DNA of 64,000 bases from Bactericera cockerelli. Lineage: Eukaryota > Arthropoda > Insecta > Hemiptera > Triozidae. Below the pieces are notes generated by a model. It did no database searches. It worked only from the letters and a program-made list of their open reading frames with translations, and had not been told where the DNA came from. Positions 48,501 through 58,082 of this stretch are shown here, piece by piece. The DNA lies in contig CM044955.1 of assembly GCA_024516035.1 (NCBI GenBank), forward strand, positions 39,009,506-39,073,505, in the 5' to 3' direction. Made by a program: the position numbers and the translations under genes. The number at the start of each line of letters is the position of its first letter. The first letter of the stretch is position 1.

Positions 48501-49004
48501 ATGTGTTGCCTGTAGGCACGGTATACAGGTATACTCAACATAATCTTTTTATTTTTTAGATAGTTTGAGGTTGTTGTTTTAGACTGTTGTTTTTTTATTA
48601 TTCTTGCTACTCTTTAGTTTGAATTATAGAGGTGGTGACGAATTATTTGAATAGTGTATTTAACTGCTATGAGGGCAACTTCCTTGGCAATGGTTGTTTT
48701 CTAGGTTCAAAAGTTTCAAGACATCAAGGAGGAATCTTTGAGTGATTTGATACAGTAGAAGTTGTTTCATGGCTACTAAATAAAAAAGTCTTTGAAGCAC
48801 TCATCTTTTTACTTTTTTATGATAATGTAGGTAGGTGATAACAGCTTTGTCACTCTAAAGTATCTGAAGACTATTTTTTAGACAGTCTCCGTATGACAGG
48901 TAGTCCCTTTATTATTGTGGTAACTACAGTAGCAGGTTCTTCATGACTACTAAATAAAAAGAGCTATAAAAGGCTGATCTTTTTATATAAAATAAATAAC
49001 TGAC

Positions 49005-49111
49005 CTTGTACTCCCCGAGATTGTCCACAACACAGGGCAAGGCCGCATCTCTGCCCAGGGCCACAGTCACATTTGGGATGGGTTCTGCAAACTTGGGCTC
49101 GTCTGTCAGGG
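49005..49111 (-). CDS. DIP-delta: DIP exon: start of Ig domain 1
   Basis: This is the most 5' exon seen. It is 107 nt: two bases completing a codon from an unseen upstream exon, then 35 codons. The peptide runs LTDEPKFAEP...LGEYK and contains NVTVALGRDAALPCVV, the A-B strands of the first Ig domain with its first conserved cysteine and an N-glycosylation site (NVT). The acceptor is a run of T then acag at 49112-49115. The donor is gtcagt just below 49005, phase 0. The next exon begins with VAWIHIDRQ, so the Ig core tryptophan follows directly across the junction, as in other DIP genes. An ATG upstream in the same frame lies in intron sequence and is not the start; the true start and signal peptide must lie further upstream. 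Confidence 0.9.
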
Positions 49112-49298
49112 CTGTAAAATAAAAGAGACAGTGCAACACGGAATCAGACAATTTTCTTTTTTCCGATTTTATATAGTAATTCTTGTATTATTGCCGTTGT
49201 TGGGGATGTCCATCTGACTATTTTTCAAACTTAAACATATAAAAATACTTATTTCAAAATAAATATATATTGAAGAAAAGAAAACTGGTATAAATATA

Positions 49299-49843
49299 AT
49301 CCCCCCAAAAACACCACTTCGTGGTTAAAAAAAGAAGAACGCCTAACTGAATATAATGATTATAATTAGCTAAAAATAAATGATATCAAATTGAGAACAC
49401 CTTTACCCCCTCTCTTTCTATTTCTCTGCACTCCTCTCTGAATTTATTCCTCTTATGTTTATTTTTCTTTGTCCTTTCTAGGGGTCATCCCAAACTTGAT
49501 TTCTCTTTAAATTTACTTGTTGAACGGCAAAAAAAAATGGCGGTCGCGGTGTAATTTTCTCGATTCAAATCAAATAAGTTCAGAAAAATCATACTGCGAC
49601 CGCCATTTTTTATTGCCGTTCAACAAGTAAATTTAAAGAGAAATCAAGTTTGTGATGACCCCTAGAAATGACAAAGAAAAATAAAAATAAGAGGAATAAA
49701 TTCAGAGAGGAGTGCAGAGAAATAGAAAGAGAGGGGGTAAAGGTGTTCTCAATTTGATATCATTTATTTTTAGCTAATTATAATCATTCTATTCAGTTAG
49801 GCGTTCTTCTTTTTTTAACCACGAAGTGGTGTTTTTGGGGGGA
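49299..49843. mobile_element. Foldback element: two arms of about 251 bp, 42-bp loop
   Basis: The left arm 49299-49550 starts tccccccaaaaacaccactt and the right arm 49593-49843 ends aagtggtgtttttgggggga. The arms pair through atggcggtcgc near the loop with a few mismatches and one-base indels. The tips hold a small palindrome accacttcgtggt. There is no coding sequence. It directly precedes copy 2 of the duplicated segment. The class is unknown. Confidence 0.88.
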
Positions 49844-50814
49844 TATCAGTTCTTTTTGTACGAAAATATAGGTTCATACACTAATGAAACATTATGAATA
49901 ACAAAAGTAAATAAGCTGGGAAAATGTGAATGTACCAAGTTGTCTTTTTTTTAAGATATAGTTTTAGCAGTACGTATTTAATTTTTCTATGGTCAAAATG
50001 TATTTGGATCACAGATTTGGCCCCCTTAGGTCCCCAAAGTGAGTAAATAATATATAAATTTGCATTGCAAGACCTTTTGATTCTATACTCAACATGATTA
50101 GTTTTATATTTCAATGCTAAATAGACCTCGGAGCCTCCTATGAGGGACACTAAAACACCTGGATTTACAAATGCCAAAGAAATTAATTTGTAATCACCTT
50201 ATCAAGGTGAGGTAATGAGTTTCTCTCCCGTTGAACTTTTCTTACCCGAATTCTCTCCGGCTTGTTGCAGGGGTCACGAGTATCTCTCCCGGAAATAAGA
50301 CCATGCTTTTTTACATTAGGTATTTAAGAAAATGAAAACTATAAAATTACCATTTTTATATAAGAATCGGCCTTTTATAAGGAAATCTTTTAAATCTCTA
50401 ACTAATGAAAGGCAATGCCTTCAGTGTATAGTAGAGTTAGGTAAAATACATAGAATGCCATGCCTCAGGAACATAGTAGGGTTAGGGATAATACATAGAA
50501 GGCAATGCCTCGGGTTTATAGTAGGGTTAGATAGATATATAGGCCATGCCTTGGGTTTATCATAGGGTTAGGAAAAATACATAGAAGGCCATGCCTCAGG
50601 TCTATATCAATGATTCCTAGGTGTTTCGATTATAATTTTTCTGCTAGGTCTAAACTATGTAGGTATAAAATCAGGTAAAAATGCAAGCGACGCGACGGGA
50701 GACAATTTGGTGTTAATAAAACCATGAGCGGGAGAGAACTCGGTGGTGACGTCCCTTATCAATACCTCACGAGGTATGAGTGTACCCCGGACATAATGGA
50801 CAGAGAAAAAAAAA

Positions 50815-50890
50815 CTTCCCTGAAGGGGATCGAACCCAAGTCATCATGCGTGCAAGCCTAGTATGCTAACCACTTGGCCAAAGTCACTAC
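50815..50890 (-). repeat. tRNA-like stretch (also at 1216-1290)
   Basis: The minus strand reads actttggccaagtggttagc, then actaggcttgcacgcatgat and gacttgggttcgatcccctt. It has plausible A and B boxes and an anticodon-like TGC. The copy at 1216-1290 has lost 16 bp between CAAG repeats. It is a tRNA-derived remnant inside the duplicated segment. Confidence 0.45.
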
Positions 50891-51900
50891 TTTGTCACAA
50901 TTTTTAGTGAGTAGCATCGATATTATGAGAGCTAATTCATCATATTTTATCTCCATCCAACCATGATTGTCCAAAATCAATCTCGTAATGCCGCCACAGG
51001 TCATTGCCCAATTCTGCAACTACTAAAATTTTCCTCGCGAGGATAATGGGGTCGTCATGAAGATCAAATATAAAGATCGGAAAAACAAAACAACGTTAAG
51101 CCCAAATTGAAAATATAGAGCTAAAAAATTTCGTCCCCGCCAGGATTCGAACCCATGCTGACTGGGTGGCAGGTCGAGCATGCTACCAATGGACAAAGTT
51201 ATCTTCTAAAGTAACGGACGGAAAATGAACTAAATTAATACTTGGAAACTTGAACATTAAAATTTTGCAGTGAGAGAGCGAGGTCATCTCGAAAAATACA
51301 TACTGGCCAAGATCTGACCACTAAGCTAAGGATTCGAAGGTACCTACCCGCCAAAGAAAATGAAAAGGCCACCAGGTGCCACCCAGTGGACCGGATGAAG
51401 GAATAAAATCAATAAATTTGGTATCTGCTCATCAAGATCTTTCATTTGATACCACTTAAGATTAGTATTATCCTTCAATTCCCGATTTGGGCTCCCAAAA
51501 CCCGAGGCCGCCCAAATGGGCCGCCCGCTTATAATTTAGAATTTTTTTTTGGTCCGGGCTCATCTCCATTATATCTTGATCACTTTAGACACCTCACTTA
51601 ATCTTCAGTGCCAAGTTAAAGACACGAAGTCGGGTCTCAAAGGATCCGTATGAAAAAAAAAACAGAAAAAAAAAAAACAAAATTATGAATCTTTTCATGT
51701 CTTTCACGATTGTTGGGGGGGTCTCGAAAATAGGGTTCCCGGTGTCCTAGGAAGTCAAACAAAGAGTCAAATCAACTTATTTTTCAACGTAGAGCCCATT
51801 TCTGCAATAAAAATCGCGATTTTTGAAATTCATGTTGCACTTTTCGCTGGCTGAAAGTACATGAAATGCATGGGAACTATGTTTTCCGTAACCTTACACT

Positions 51901-52020
51901 CTGCCGGGCTGTCTCTTTCTTTGTATAGGCGTTCTTCACACCTCGGCCGAGGTGTTTGATCTGCCGGGCTGTCTCTTTCTTTGTATAGGCGTTCTTCACA
52001 CCTCGGCCGAGGTGTTTGAT
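51901..52020 (+). repeat. Exact 60-bp tandem duplication
   Basis: The 60 bases at 51901-51960 are repeated exactly at 51961-52020. Each holds the palindrome CACCTCGGCCGAGGTG. Copy 1 of the segment has a single unit at about 2310-2370. It is recent, or an assembly stutter. Confidence 0.9.
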
Positions 52021-52089
52021 AATATACCTTCTTTATCATAAAAAATAAATATAGATAGTAAACCGAAGCAATTAGGTAGAAAATTAACC

Positions 52090-53378
52090 CTTATTGATAA
52101 AAAAATCTGTTGTAAACTTCACACGACTTTCCTTATCCCCAAAATGAAGTCGAATTCCGACACAGGTGACTCAACGGTAACTGATAAAGTAATAAATAAA
52201 AAGCAATGCCAAATTCGTAAACAGCACTTCAAAATCATTGAATTTGATATGTCATAACCCTCATCTAGGATGATTAATAAAAAATCTGGTGTAAACATCA
52301 CACAACTTTCCTTATCATATTAGGAATGGAAACGGGACCAAAAGCCACTGGTGACTCAAAGGTAATAGTTAGCTAAAAATAAACATCAAATTCGTAATCA
52401 GCACCTTAAAATCATTGGATTTGATATGTCACAACCCCCATCTAGGATGAATAATAAAAAAGTTAGTCCAAGCGGGTCCCCCCCAAAATACCGGTAAATT
52501 GGGGCCGAGTTCCAAAAAGTTCAAGATATCAAAAAAATGATGGGAATAGACCCCTATTATTTTTTTAATTAAAGAAAATGTTGTTCTCCAATTTTTTTGT
52601 ATCTTTAACCAATTCATAGAAACGGCGCTTGCGGACAATATTTGCGGCCCTGCGGCCGCATTCTGCGGCCGATTGCAACCAAAAGTTTCGTGGTTCGTCT
52701 AGTGTATGAAATGAATTTCCATACCAAATTTCAAGTCTGTAGCTCTTTCCGTTCTCGAGATATCCTGTTTACACACAGATACACAGACACACAGACAGAC
52801 GCACGGACCAATGGCTGAGAACAACTTTTTTGGTATCCTGAGGCTATGATTCGTCCAGAAATGTGAAAACTGGGTAGGTCAAATTTTCGACGAATACAAT
52901 ACTTTCCTTATTATAGGATAAGGAAAGTAAAAAGTTAGTCAAAGCGGGTCCCCCTCAAAATACTGGTAAATTGGGGCCGAGGCCCAAAAAGTTCAAGATA
53001 TCAAAAAATTGATTAGAATGGACCCCTATTATTTTTTTAATCTAAGAAAATGTTGTTTGCTAACTTTTTTTGTATCTCTAACCAATTCAAAGAAACGGCA
53101 CTTGAGGCCAATATTTGCGGCTCTGCGGCCGATTTGAACCAAAATTTTCGTGGTTCGTGCGGTATATAAGATCTACTGTCGTACCAAATTTCAAGTCTCT
53201 AGCTTTTAACGTTCTCGAGATATCTTGTTCAAAGACGGACAGACAGACGCACGGACCATTGGCCGAAAACAACTTTTTTGGTATTCTGAGGCTATGATTC
53301 GTCCAAATATGTAAAAAACTGGGTCGGTCAAATTTTCGACGAATACAATACTTTCCTTATTAAAGGATAAGGATAGTG
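52090..53378 (+). repeat. Cluster of R1 repeats in tandem
   Basis: It holds two approximately 178-bp copies of the R1 5' module (tctg-tgtaaac-tcacac at 52094 and 52272), then two R1 cores head to tail (52418-52932 and 52930-53378). Each core ends in the hairpin with ccttatta-aggataagga. It is the densest R1 site in the window and abuts the inverted LINE piece at 53410. Confidence 0.75.
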
Positions 53379-53409
53379 AAAATGATACCTACTTTACTGG
53401 AAACACAAT

Positions 53410-53643
53410 CTTACTTCTCTTTTACCTCAATCCACGCAAGTAGATGTTATATACACAGATATAAAATCTGCTTTTGATAAGGTAGATCACCAATTACTCC
53501 TGTCCAAACTGTATAGTTTTGGTTTTCCATATTCTCTAGTTAAATTATTTGGATCTTACCTTCAAAACAGAACTCTACGTGTGAAATTTAATCATGTCCT
53601 CTCTTCACCTTATTTTCCTTCCTCATCTGTACCCCAGGGTAGT
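53410..53643 (+). pseudogene. Non-LTR reverse transcriptase fragment (5' part)
   Basis: An open frame on the plus strand reads DVIYTDIKSAFDKVDHQLLL, LYSFGFPYSLVKLFGSYLQN and SSPYFPSSSVPQG. AFDKVDH carries the first catalytic aspartate of jockey-like LINE reverse transcriptases, and PQG is the next conserved block. The frame is cut right after PQGS. The matching 3' part follows in inverted orientation. No start or upstream endonuclease domain is present. Confidence 0.85.
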
Positions 53644-53705
53644 TTATCTAGCTATCTACCCGTTCAGAACTGGGAAAGTCAACAATGATAGGACAAATTT
53701 AATAG

Positions 53706-54603
53706 TTATATATTGATTTGTTCTAGCAAAGTTATATAAGATGCAAGTGAAATAGTAGTAAGGTCTATAATGTTCTGATAGTCGTTGTACAGTTGCATTG
53801 CTCTGTTGATGGGAGATAATTCTGAGTGAGAAGTGAGAGGTACTTTAAAAGTCTTAAATTGAGAATTTCTTGTTCTTTCAGATCTCGAGTTGAAAAAAAG
53901 ATTGTTGTAAAGAAAGGGAATGTCAATTTGTTTATTGTAAATTTTAAAAAGAAAAACTAGAAAGCTTCTTATGTGACGACTTCTGACGGTAGAAAGAGGA
54001 AGCTGTTCAAGGAGGGACTTATAAGAAATGAGATGGGGGTAGAATTTATTAATTCGGGCGAAAAGTCCCCTACAGAATGAAGCCTGCACGTCCTCCAAAA
54101 TCTTCGTGTCCACACCGGTACTAGGAGACCAGATAGGGGCACAATATTCTAACCGCGATAGGATGAGGGAGTTGAAAAGGAGGATATAAGGATCAGGATT
54201 GTCCACACCTTTAAATGTTCGCATTAAGAAACCAAGTGTACGGTAACAGGATCCAACAGTGTTACTTATATGAGCCTTAAAAGATAGGTCCTCAGAGAAA
54301 GTAACACCCAGATCCTTCTTGGACGTTACTCTGTTAAGTGGGATGTTGTTTATTTGATATGATGAAGAGATGGTTTGTCTTCTTCTAGTGTAAGAGACAA
54401 ACTCACACTTCTGAGGACAGAAGGAAAGTCTATTCTCAGTTAACCAGTCCTGGATGGCATTGAGGTCCGACTGAAGTCGCTCAACATCCCTTACAGTCGT
54501 TATAGGGAGATAGACTTTTAGGTCGTCAGCGTAGAGATGGAAATACGCATGTTGTATGACTTCAGTGAGACCGTCAATCATAACCAAGAAGAAGATATTA
54601 CCC
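53706..54603 (-). pseudogene. Non-LTR reverse transcriptase fragment (3' part, inverted)
   Basis: The minus-strand frame of 299 codons starts at FFLVMIDGLTEVIQHAYFHL and YADDLKVYLP (the YADD catalytic motif). It continues through CPQKCEFVSYTRRR, SKKDLGVTFSEDLSF, and LILSRLEYCAPIWSPSTG, the usual C-terminal thumb and connection of jockey-type LINEs, and ends in a stop at 53706. It is intact in frame but lacks everything before the block after PQG. It picks up where the plus-strand fragment at 53410-53643 stops, so one element was inverted internally. The methionine at 54605 is accidental. Confidence 0.88.
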
Positions 54604-54643
54604 AAATAATCAAAAGTTCAAAATTTTCTTAATGTTTTCTTTA

Positions 54644-55197
54644 GGTCAAATAATCAAAAGTTCAAAATTTTCTTAATGCTATGAAATTATAGTATAAAAA
54701 ATATTCCAACTAAAAATAACTAAATGGACCTCATAACTAAGGAATTTATTTCAATATATACCAATCCTGAAAGATCATTTATAGGCTTTACTTAAGAATG
54801 GAAAATCTTACATTCATGTTCCACTCACTGAAATTGTTCCCGAAATTTTCGCTTCCCTGGGATTTAAAGCAGCAAATGTCAAATTGAGAGTTCCTAGGGG
54901 TTAACCTCATTACCAGGAGGCAGTAATAAGTCATATCCTCCCTCTGATGCGACGCCACTGTGAGAATGTTGAGGAGTTAGTGGTGTGAGGAGACAAAGTA
55001 TCGTGAATGTCCTGGTGTCCTCATTTGCATAATCTCGGGATGAAATCTATGCTAAAATTTGTCTCGAACCATCTTCATGTTGCACGCACCAGAGAGTCCC
55101 GCCTCTTCTCTGAAACGCAGGAAGAGTTTCAGTATTTTTAAGAAAATTGGAAAAAAAAAACAGATAATTAGGTCTACGGTATATTTTTTACTTTCCT
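54644..55197 (+). repeat. Large inverted repeat, left arm (554 bp)
   Basis: It pairs base for base with 56184-56737: coordinates of paired bases sum to 111381 at every point checked along the arm, so there is no net indel, and I saw no mismatch, even in a 10-base A run. It starts ggtcaaataatcaaaagttc and ends with actttcct. Its first 30 bp also occur once more just outside (54604-54634). It has no recognisable gene. Confidence 0.93.
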
Positions 55198-55700
55198 TAT
55201 CCTACTATAATAAGGAAAGTATTGTATTCGTCTAAAATTTGACCTACCCAGGTTTTCACATTTCTGGACGAATCATAGCCTCAGGATACCAAAAAAGTTG
55301 TTTTCAGCCATTGGTCCGTGCGTCTGTCTGTGTGTGTGAACAGGATATCTCGAGAACGGTAAGGGATAGAGACTTGAAATTTGGTATGGAAATTAATTTT
55401 ATACACCAGACGAACCACGAAACTTTTGGTTGAAATCGGCCGCATTCCACGGCCGCAGGGCCGCAAATATTAGCCGCAAGCGCCGCTTCTTTGAATTGGT
55501 TAAAGATACAAAAAAAATTGTAGAACAACATTTTCTTAGAATGCAAAAATAATAGGGGTCTATTCTGATCATTTTTTTGATATCTTGAACTTTTTGGACC
55601 TCGGCTTAAATTTACCGGTATTTTGGAGGTACCTGCTTTGACTAACTTTTTTATTATTCATCCTAGTTGGGGGTTGTGACATATCAAATTCATAATACCT
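55187..55700 (-). repeat. R1 repeat in the spacer of the large inverted repeat
   Basis: A complete R1 core lies in minus orientation, beginning with the hairpin ccttatcctactataataag and ending with cctagttgggggttgtgaca. It fills the left half of the spacer between the 554-bp arms, and its first ten bases overlap the left arm end. Confidence 0.75.
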
Positions 55701-56183
55701 AGTTTGTTTGTATTTCAAAGACACGTGGATCTGATCGTCCTTGTATTCTACAACTCTTGTTTCCTATTCCTATTCAATAAAGAGAAGTTCCAATCTCTTC
55801 TAGAAATGTCTAATAGATTGTCTCATTGTGATCCCCTGAGTGTGAGATCCCAAATGTCACCATTTTTAGACCAGTAATCATTAGTCCCAAGATGTCGATT
55901 TTCATAGAATTTCTTTTATTTATTTTGCAATCGACATTCTAGCTAAAGTTCATTTCGTTTATTCTTATCCCTCCTACATTTCTCTTCTCTCTCTCTTCTT
56001 TGACCTTTTTTGGTCCTTGATCTCCAACCGCCCGCCCCCACCCCCCATTCTCCTCACCTTCTTTCTTGTCATTAAAATAGGAAAAGCTAAAATACACTAA
56101 GGTTTTGTTGCAAATAGTTCGAGAGCTCTCTGATAATAGTCAGAGCTCGTTGGAATTAGAGACAAATGCTATGAAAATAGAAC

Positions 56184-56737
56184 AGGAAAGTAAAAAATAT
56201 ACCGTAGACCTAATTATCTGTTTTTTTTTTCCAATTTTCTTAAAAATACTGAAACTCTTCCTGCGTTTCAGAGAAGAGGCGGGACTCTCTGGTGCGTGCA
56301 ACATGAAGATGGTTCGAGACAAATTTTAGCATAGATTTCATCCCGAGATTATGCAAATGAGGACACCAGGACATTCACGATACTTTGTCTCCTCACACCA
56401 CTAACTCCTCAACATTCTCACAGTGGCGTCGCATCAGAGGGAGGATATGACTTATTACTGCCTCCTGGTAATGAGGTTAACCCCTAGGAACTCTCAATTT
56501 GACATTTGCTGCTTTAAATCCCAGGGAAGCGAAAATTTCGGGAACAATTTCAGTGAGTGGAACATGAATGTAAGATTTTCCATTCTTAAGTAAAGCCTAT
56601 AAATGATCTTTCAGGATTGGTATATATTGAAATAAATTCCTTAGTTATGAGGTCCATTTAGTTATTTTTAGTTGGAATATTTTTTATACTATAATTTCAT
56701 AGCATTAAGAAAATTTTGAACTTTTGATTATTTGACC
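56184..56737 (-). repeat. Large inverted repeat, right arm (554 bp)
   Basis: It is the exact reverse complement of 54644-55197 as far as I could compare. The spacer (55198-56183, 986 bp) holds an R1 repeat and about 480 bp of otherwise unremarkable sequence. The absence of mismatches implies very recent origin, gene conversion between arms, or a chimeric assembly. Confidence 0.93.
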
Positions 56738-56762
56738 ATTACTTTGAACAAGAAAAGACATG

Positions 56763-56865
56763 TCCTCCTATGTCAACAACAAAAGACACAAACCTCAATT
56801 AAGTCAAACTGAAGACAAGCTCAGCAGCCGCCCTTGCTTTGATTGCCCCATCCATCCCAAAAGTA
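56763..56865. repeat. 100-bp direct repeat, copy 1 (paired with 57766-57872)
   Basis: It shares tgtcaacaacaaaagacaca, aacctcaat-aagtcaaact and cagcagccgcccttgctttg with 57766-57872. On the minus strand both read IKARAAAE and then LRFVSFVVDIGGH, with a stop in this copy. It is an old repeat of unknown class. Confidence 0.7.
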
Positions 56866-57765
56866 AATAATAATAAAAATCCTACTTAAAGCAAAATATG
56901 TTTTTTTTTTTTAATGTCATAGTCGGTGCTTCTCCACTGGTCCCCCTCCCACTTTCACGTCTGTCTATTTGTTCGTCTTTGAGCATAGCTCTCTTTCACC
57001 CCAAACTCTTGTCCTTTAGCTTCTTTTTCCTTCATGGCATATTTTAACCTTTTCCTCCCCACCCGTCCTTCCGAAATTCCTCCACAAGCTAGAGTCAACA
57101 GTGTCCTTTGTTATTTAACGAAAATGTCATTAATAAAATACACTCTGATGTTAAACGTTACGGCGGCATTGCCGGAGTTCGAAACTCGCCAGACTTAATC
57201 TAAATCTAATGTGGGAATGTTTTCATCTTTCCGTGAAAGTGGTATTTTTATAGGTACACTTATTTACTAGTATTCATAAGGACGGGGCTATTATAAAAAG
57301 ATTCAGAAGAAACTATTTTAGCATGTAATTATTTATATTAAAACGAGGCCAAGCCTGGAATTTATTTGGTTTACAGTCCTCACATAAAAAATATTGGTAC
57401 CTAAAAAAAATAGAGCTCTGAGAAGTCACAGCTTCACATCTAACTGGACTTTTCGTGTTTCAGGAAATGCATATATGTCAGTTTCCCATTCATAATATGA
57501 AACGTAAAACGTGGACTAAATTAGTTGCCGTATTATTGGAACATACCGTAACAAATGAAAATTATTATTAAAGCGCTTTTGTACAGGTGTTTGCAGACAT
57601 TAGAAAAAGAACAAACACCAGAAAATAATTTTCAGATCAATTGGCACTCAATTATTTTAAATTTTAATCCGAAGACATCAAAGTCACCATCAGTGAATCG
57701 TTGATTACACTAGCTCTGCTAAAACATCAAACAAGGTAAAGTGGGCGGTCAATTGACCATGACTT

Positions 57766-57872
57766 TGAATGTCCTCCAATGTCAACAACAAAAGACACAA
57801 ACCTCAATAAAGTCAAACTGAAGATAACCTCAGCAGCCGCCCTTGCTTTGATTCCCCCATCCATCCCAAAGC
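57766..57872. repeat. 100-bp direct repeat, copy 2
   Basis: The partner of 56763-56865, about 1 kb away in direct orientation. Its minus-strand frame is open (MDGGIKARAAAEVIF, then LRFVSFVVDIGGH) but short. Confidence 0.7.
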
Positions 57873-58029
57873 TTTCACAAATCTGCATAATTTCTTGTGA
57901 CTGTGTTGACCACAGGTGTTGTGTTATGCCGTCTTGCAACTCCTTGTGACACATTGCGTTGCGGTTATGCGGTGACATTCCCTCGGGCGATTTCTCTCAA
58001 TATCTCTCTCACTATCTTCAGTTGTTTTA

Positions 58030-58082
58030 GTTTTCATATTACTTCCGAGAAATTTCTAATATTAGAAATCGGAAGTATTTTT
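58030..58082 (+). repeat. Solo R2 terminal palindrome
   Basis: The near-palindrome tacttccgagaaatttctaa and tattagaaatcggaagta stands alone, without the rest of R2, and is identical to the start of the 15031 copy. Confidence 0.65.

Larger units (their letters stand above)
32563..49004. other. 16.4-kb intron within Ig domain 1
   Basis: It holds the 33600-35133 repeat block, a SINE body fragment, a reversed R2 copy, a full 5S SINE, purine and pyrimidine tracts and a (TC)n run. At 42208-42275 a GC-rich 65-bp spot stands out. The stretches 38000-39580, 40250-41680, 42600-45050 and 45550-48990 show no recognised element or exon. Confidence 0.6.
4723..49111 (-). other. DIP-delta: Gene span: DIP-family (DIP-delta-like) Ig cell-surface protein, 7 visible exons
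   Basis: Seven exons read on the minus strand from 49111 down to 4723 join into one open frame of about 365 codons (1,095 nt). All visible junctions have GT donors and AG acceptors, with phases 0,1,1,1,1,1. The product carries three Ig domains, each with its cysteine pair, and then a Ser/Pro/Thr-rich stalk. Known of the family: DIPs are secreted through the ER, usually membrane-anchored at the C terminus, and bind Dpr Ig proteins to specify synaptic partners. The sequence pattern (AEPIPNVTVA, VAWIHIDRQMILTIHRHVI, MIWVPNQLVGAP, SLGETEGSIRLYEIP) fits DIP-delta best as I remember it; another DIP paralogue or a lachesin-like label is possible. The first exon (signal peptide) and last exon (tail) were not found in the window. 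Confidence 0.8.
49872..52020. repeat. Duplicated segment, copy 2
   Basis: This is the second copy of the 1-2372 segment in the same orientation, about 49.9 kb away in the same gene region. It lacks the 5S SINE: at about 50227 the uninterrupted target ccgttgaacttttctt is present. It carries an exact 60-bp tandem duplication of its terminal part (51901-51960 and 51961-52020), each unit holding the CACCTCGGCCGAGGTG palindrome. It begins directly beside the foldback element at 49299-49843. Confidence 0.85.

Noticed and set aside
53410..54603. Twin-priming explanation for the LINE
   Set aside because: Twin priming inverts the 5' part ahead of the 3' part; here the inverted 3' part follows the sense 5' part.
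57727..57978. 83-codon minus-strand ORF
   Set aside because: Its core is a dispersed 100-bp repeat whose other copy has a stop; no start context or domain.
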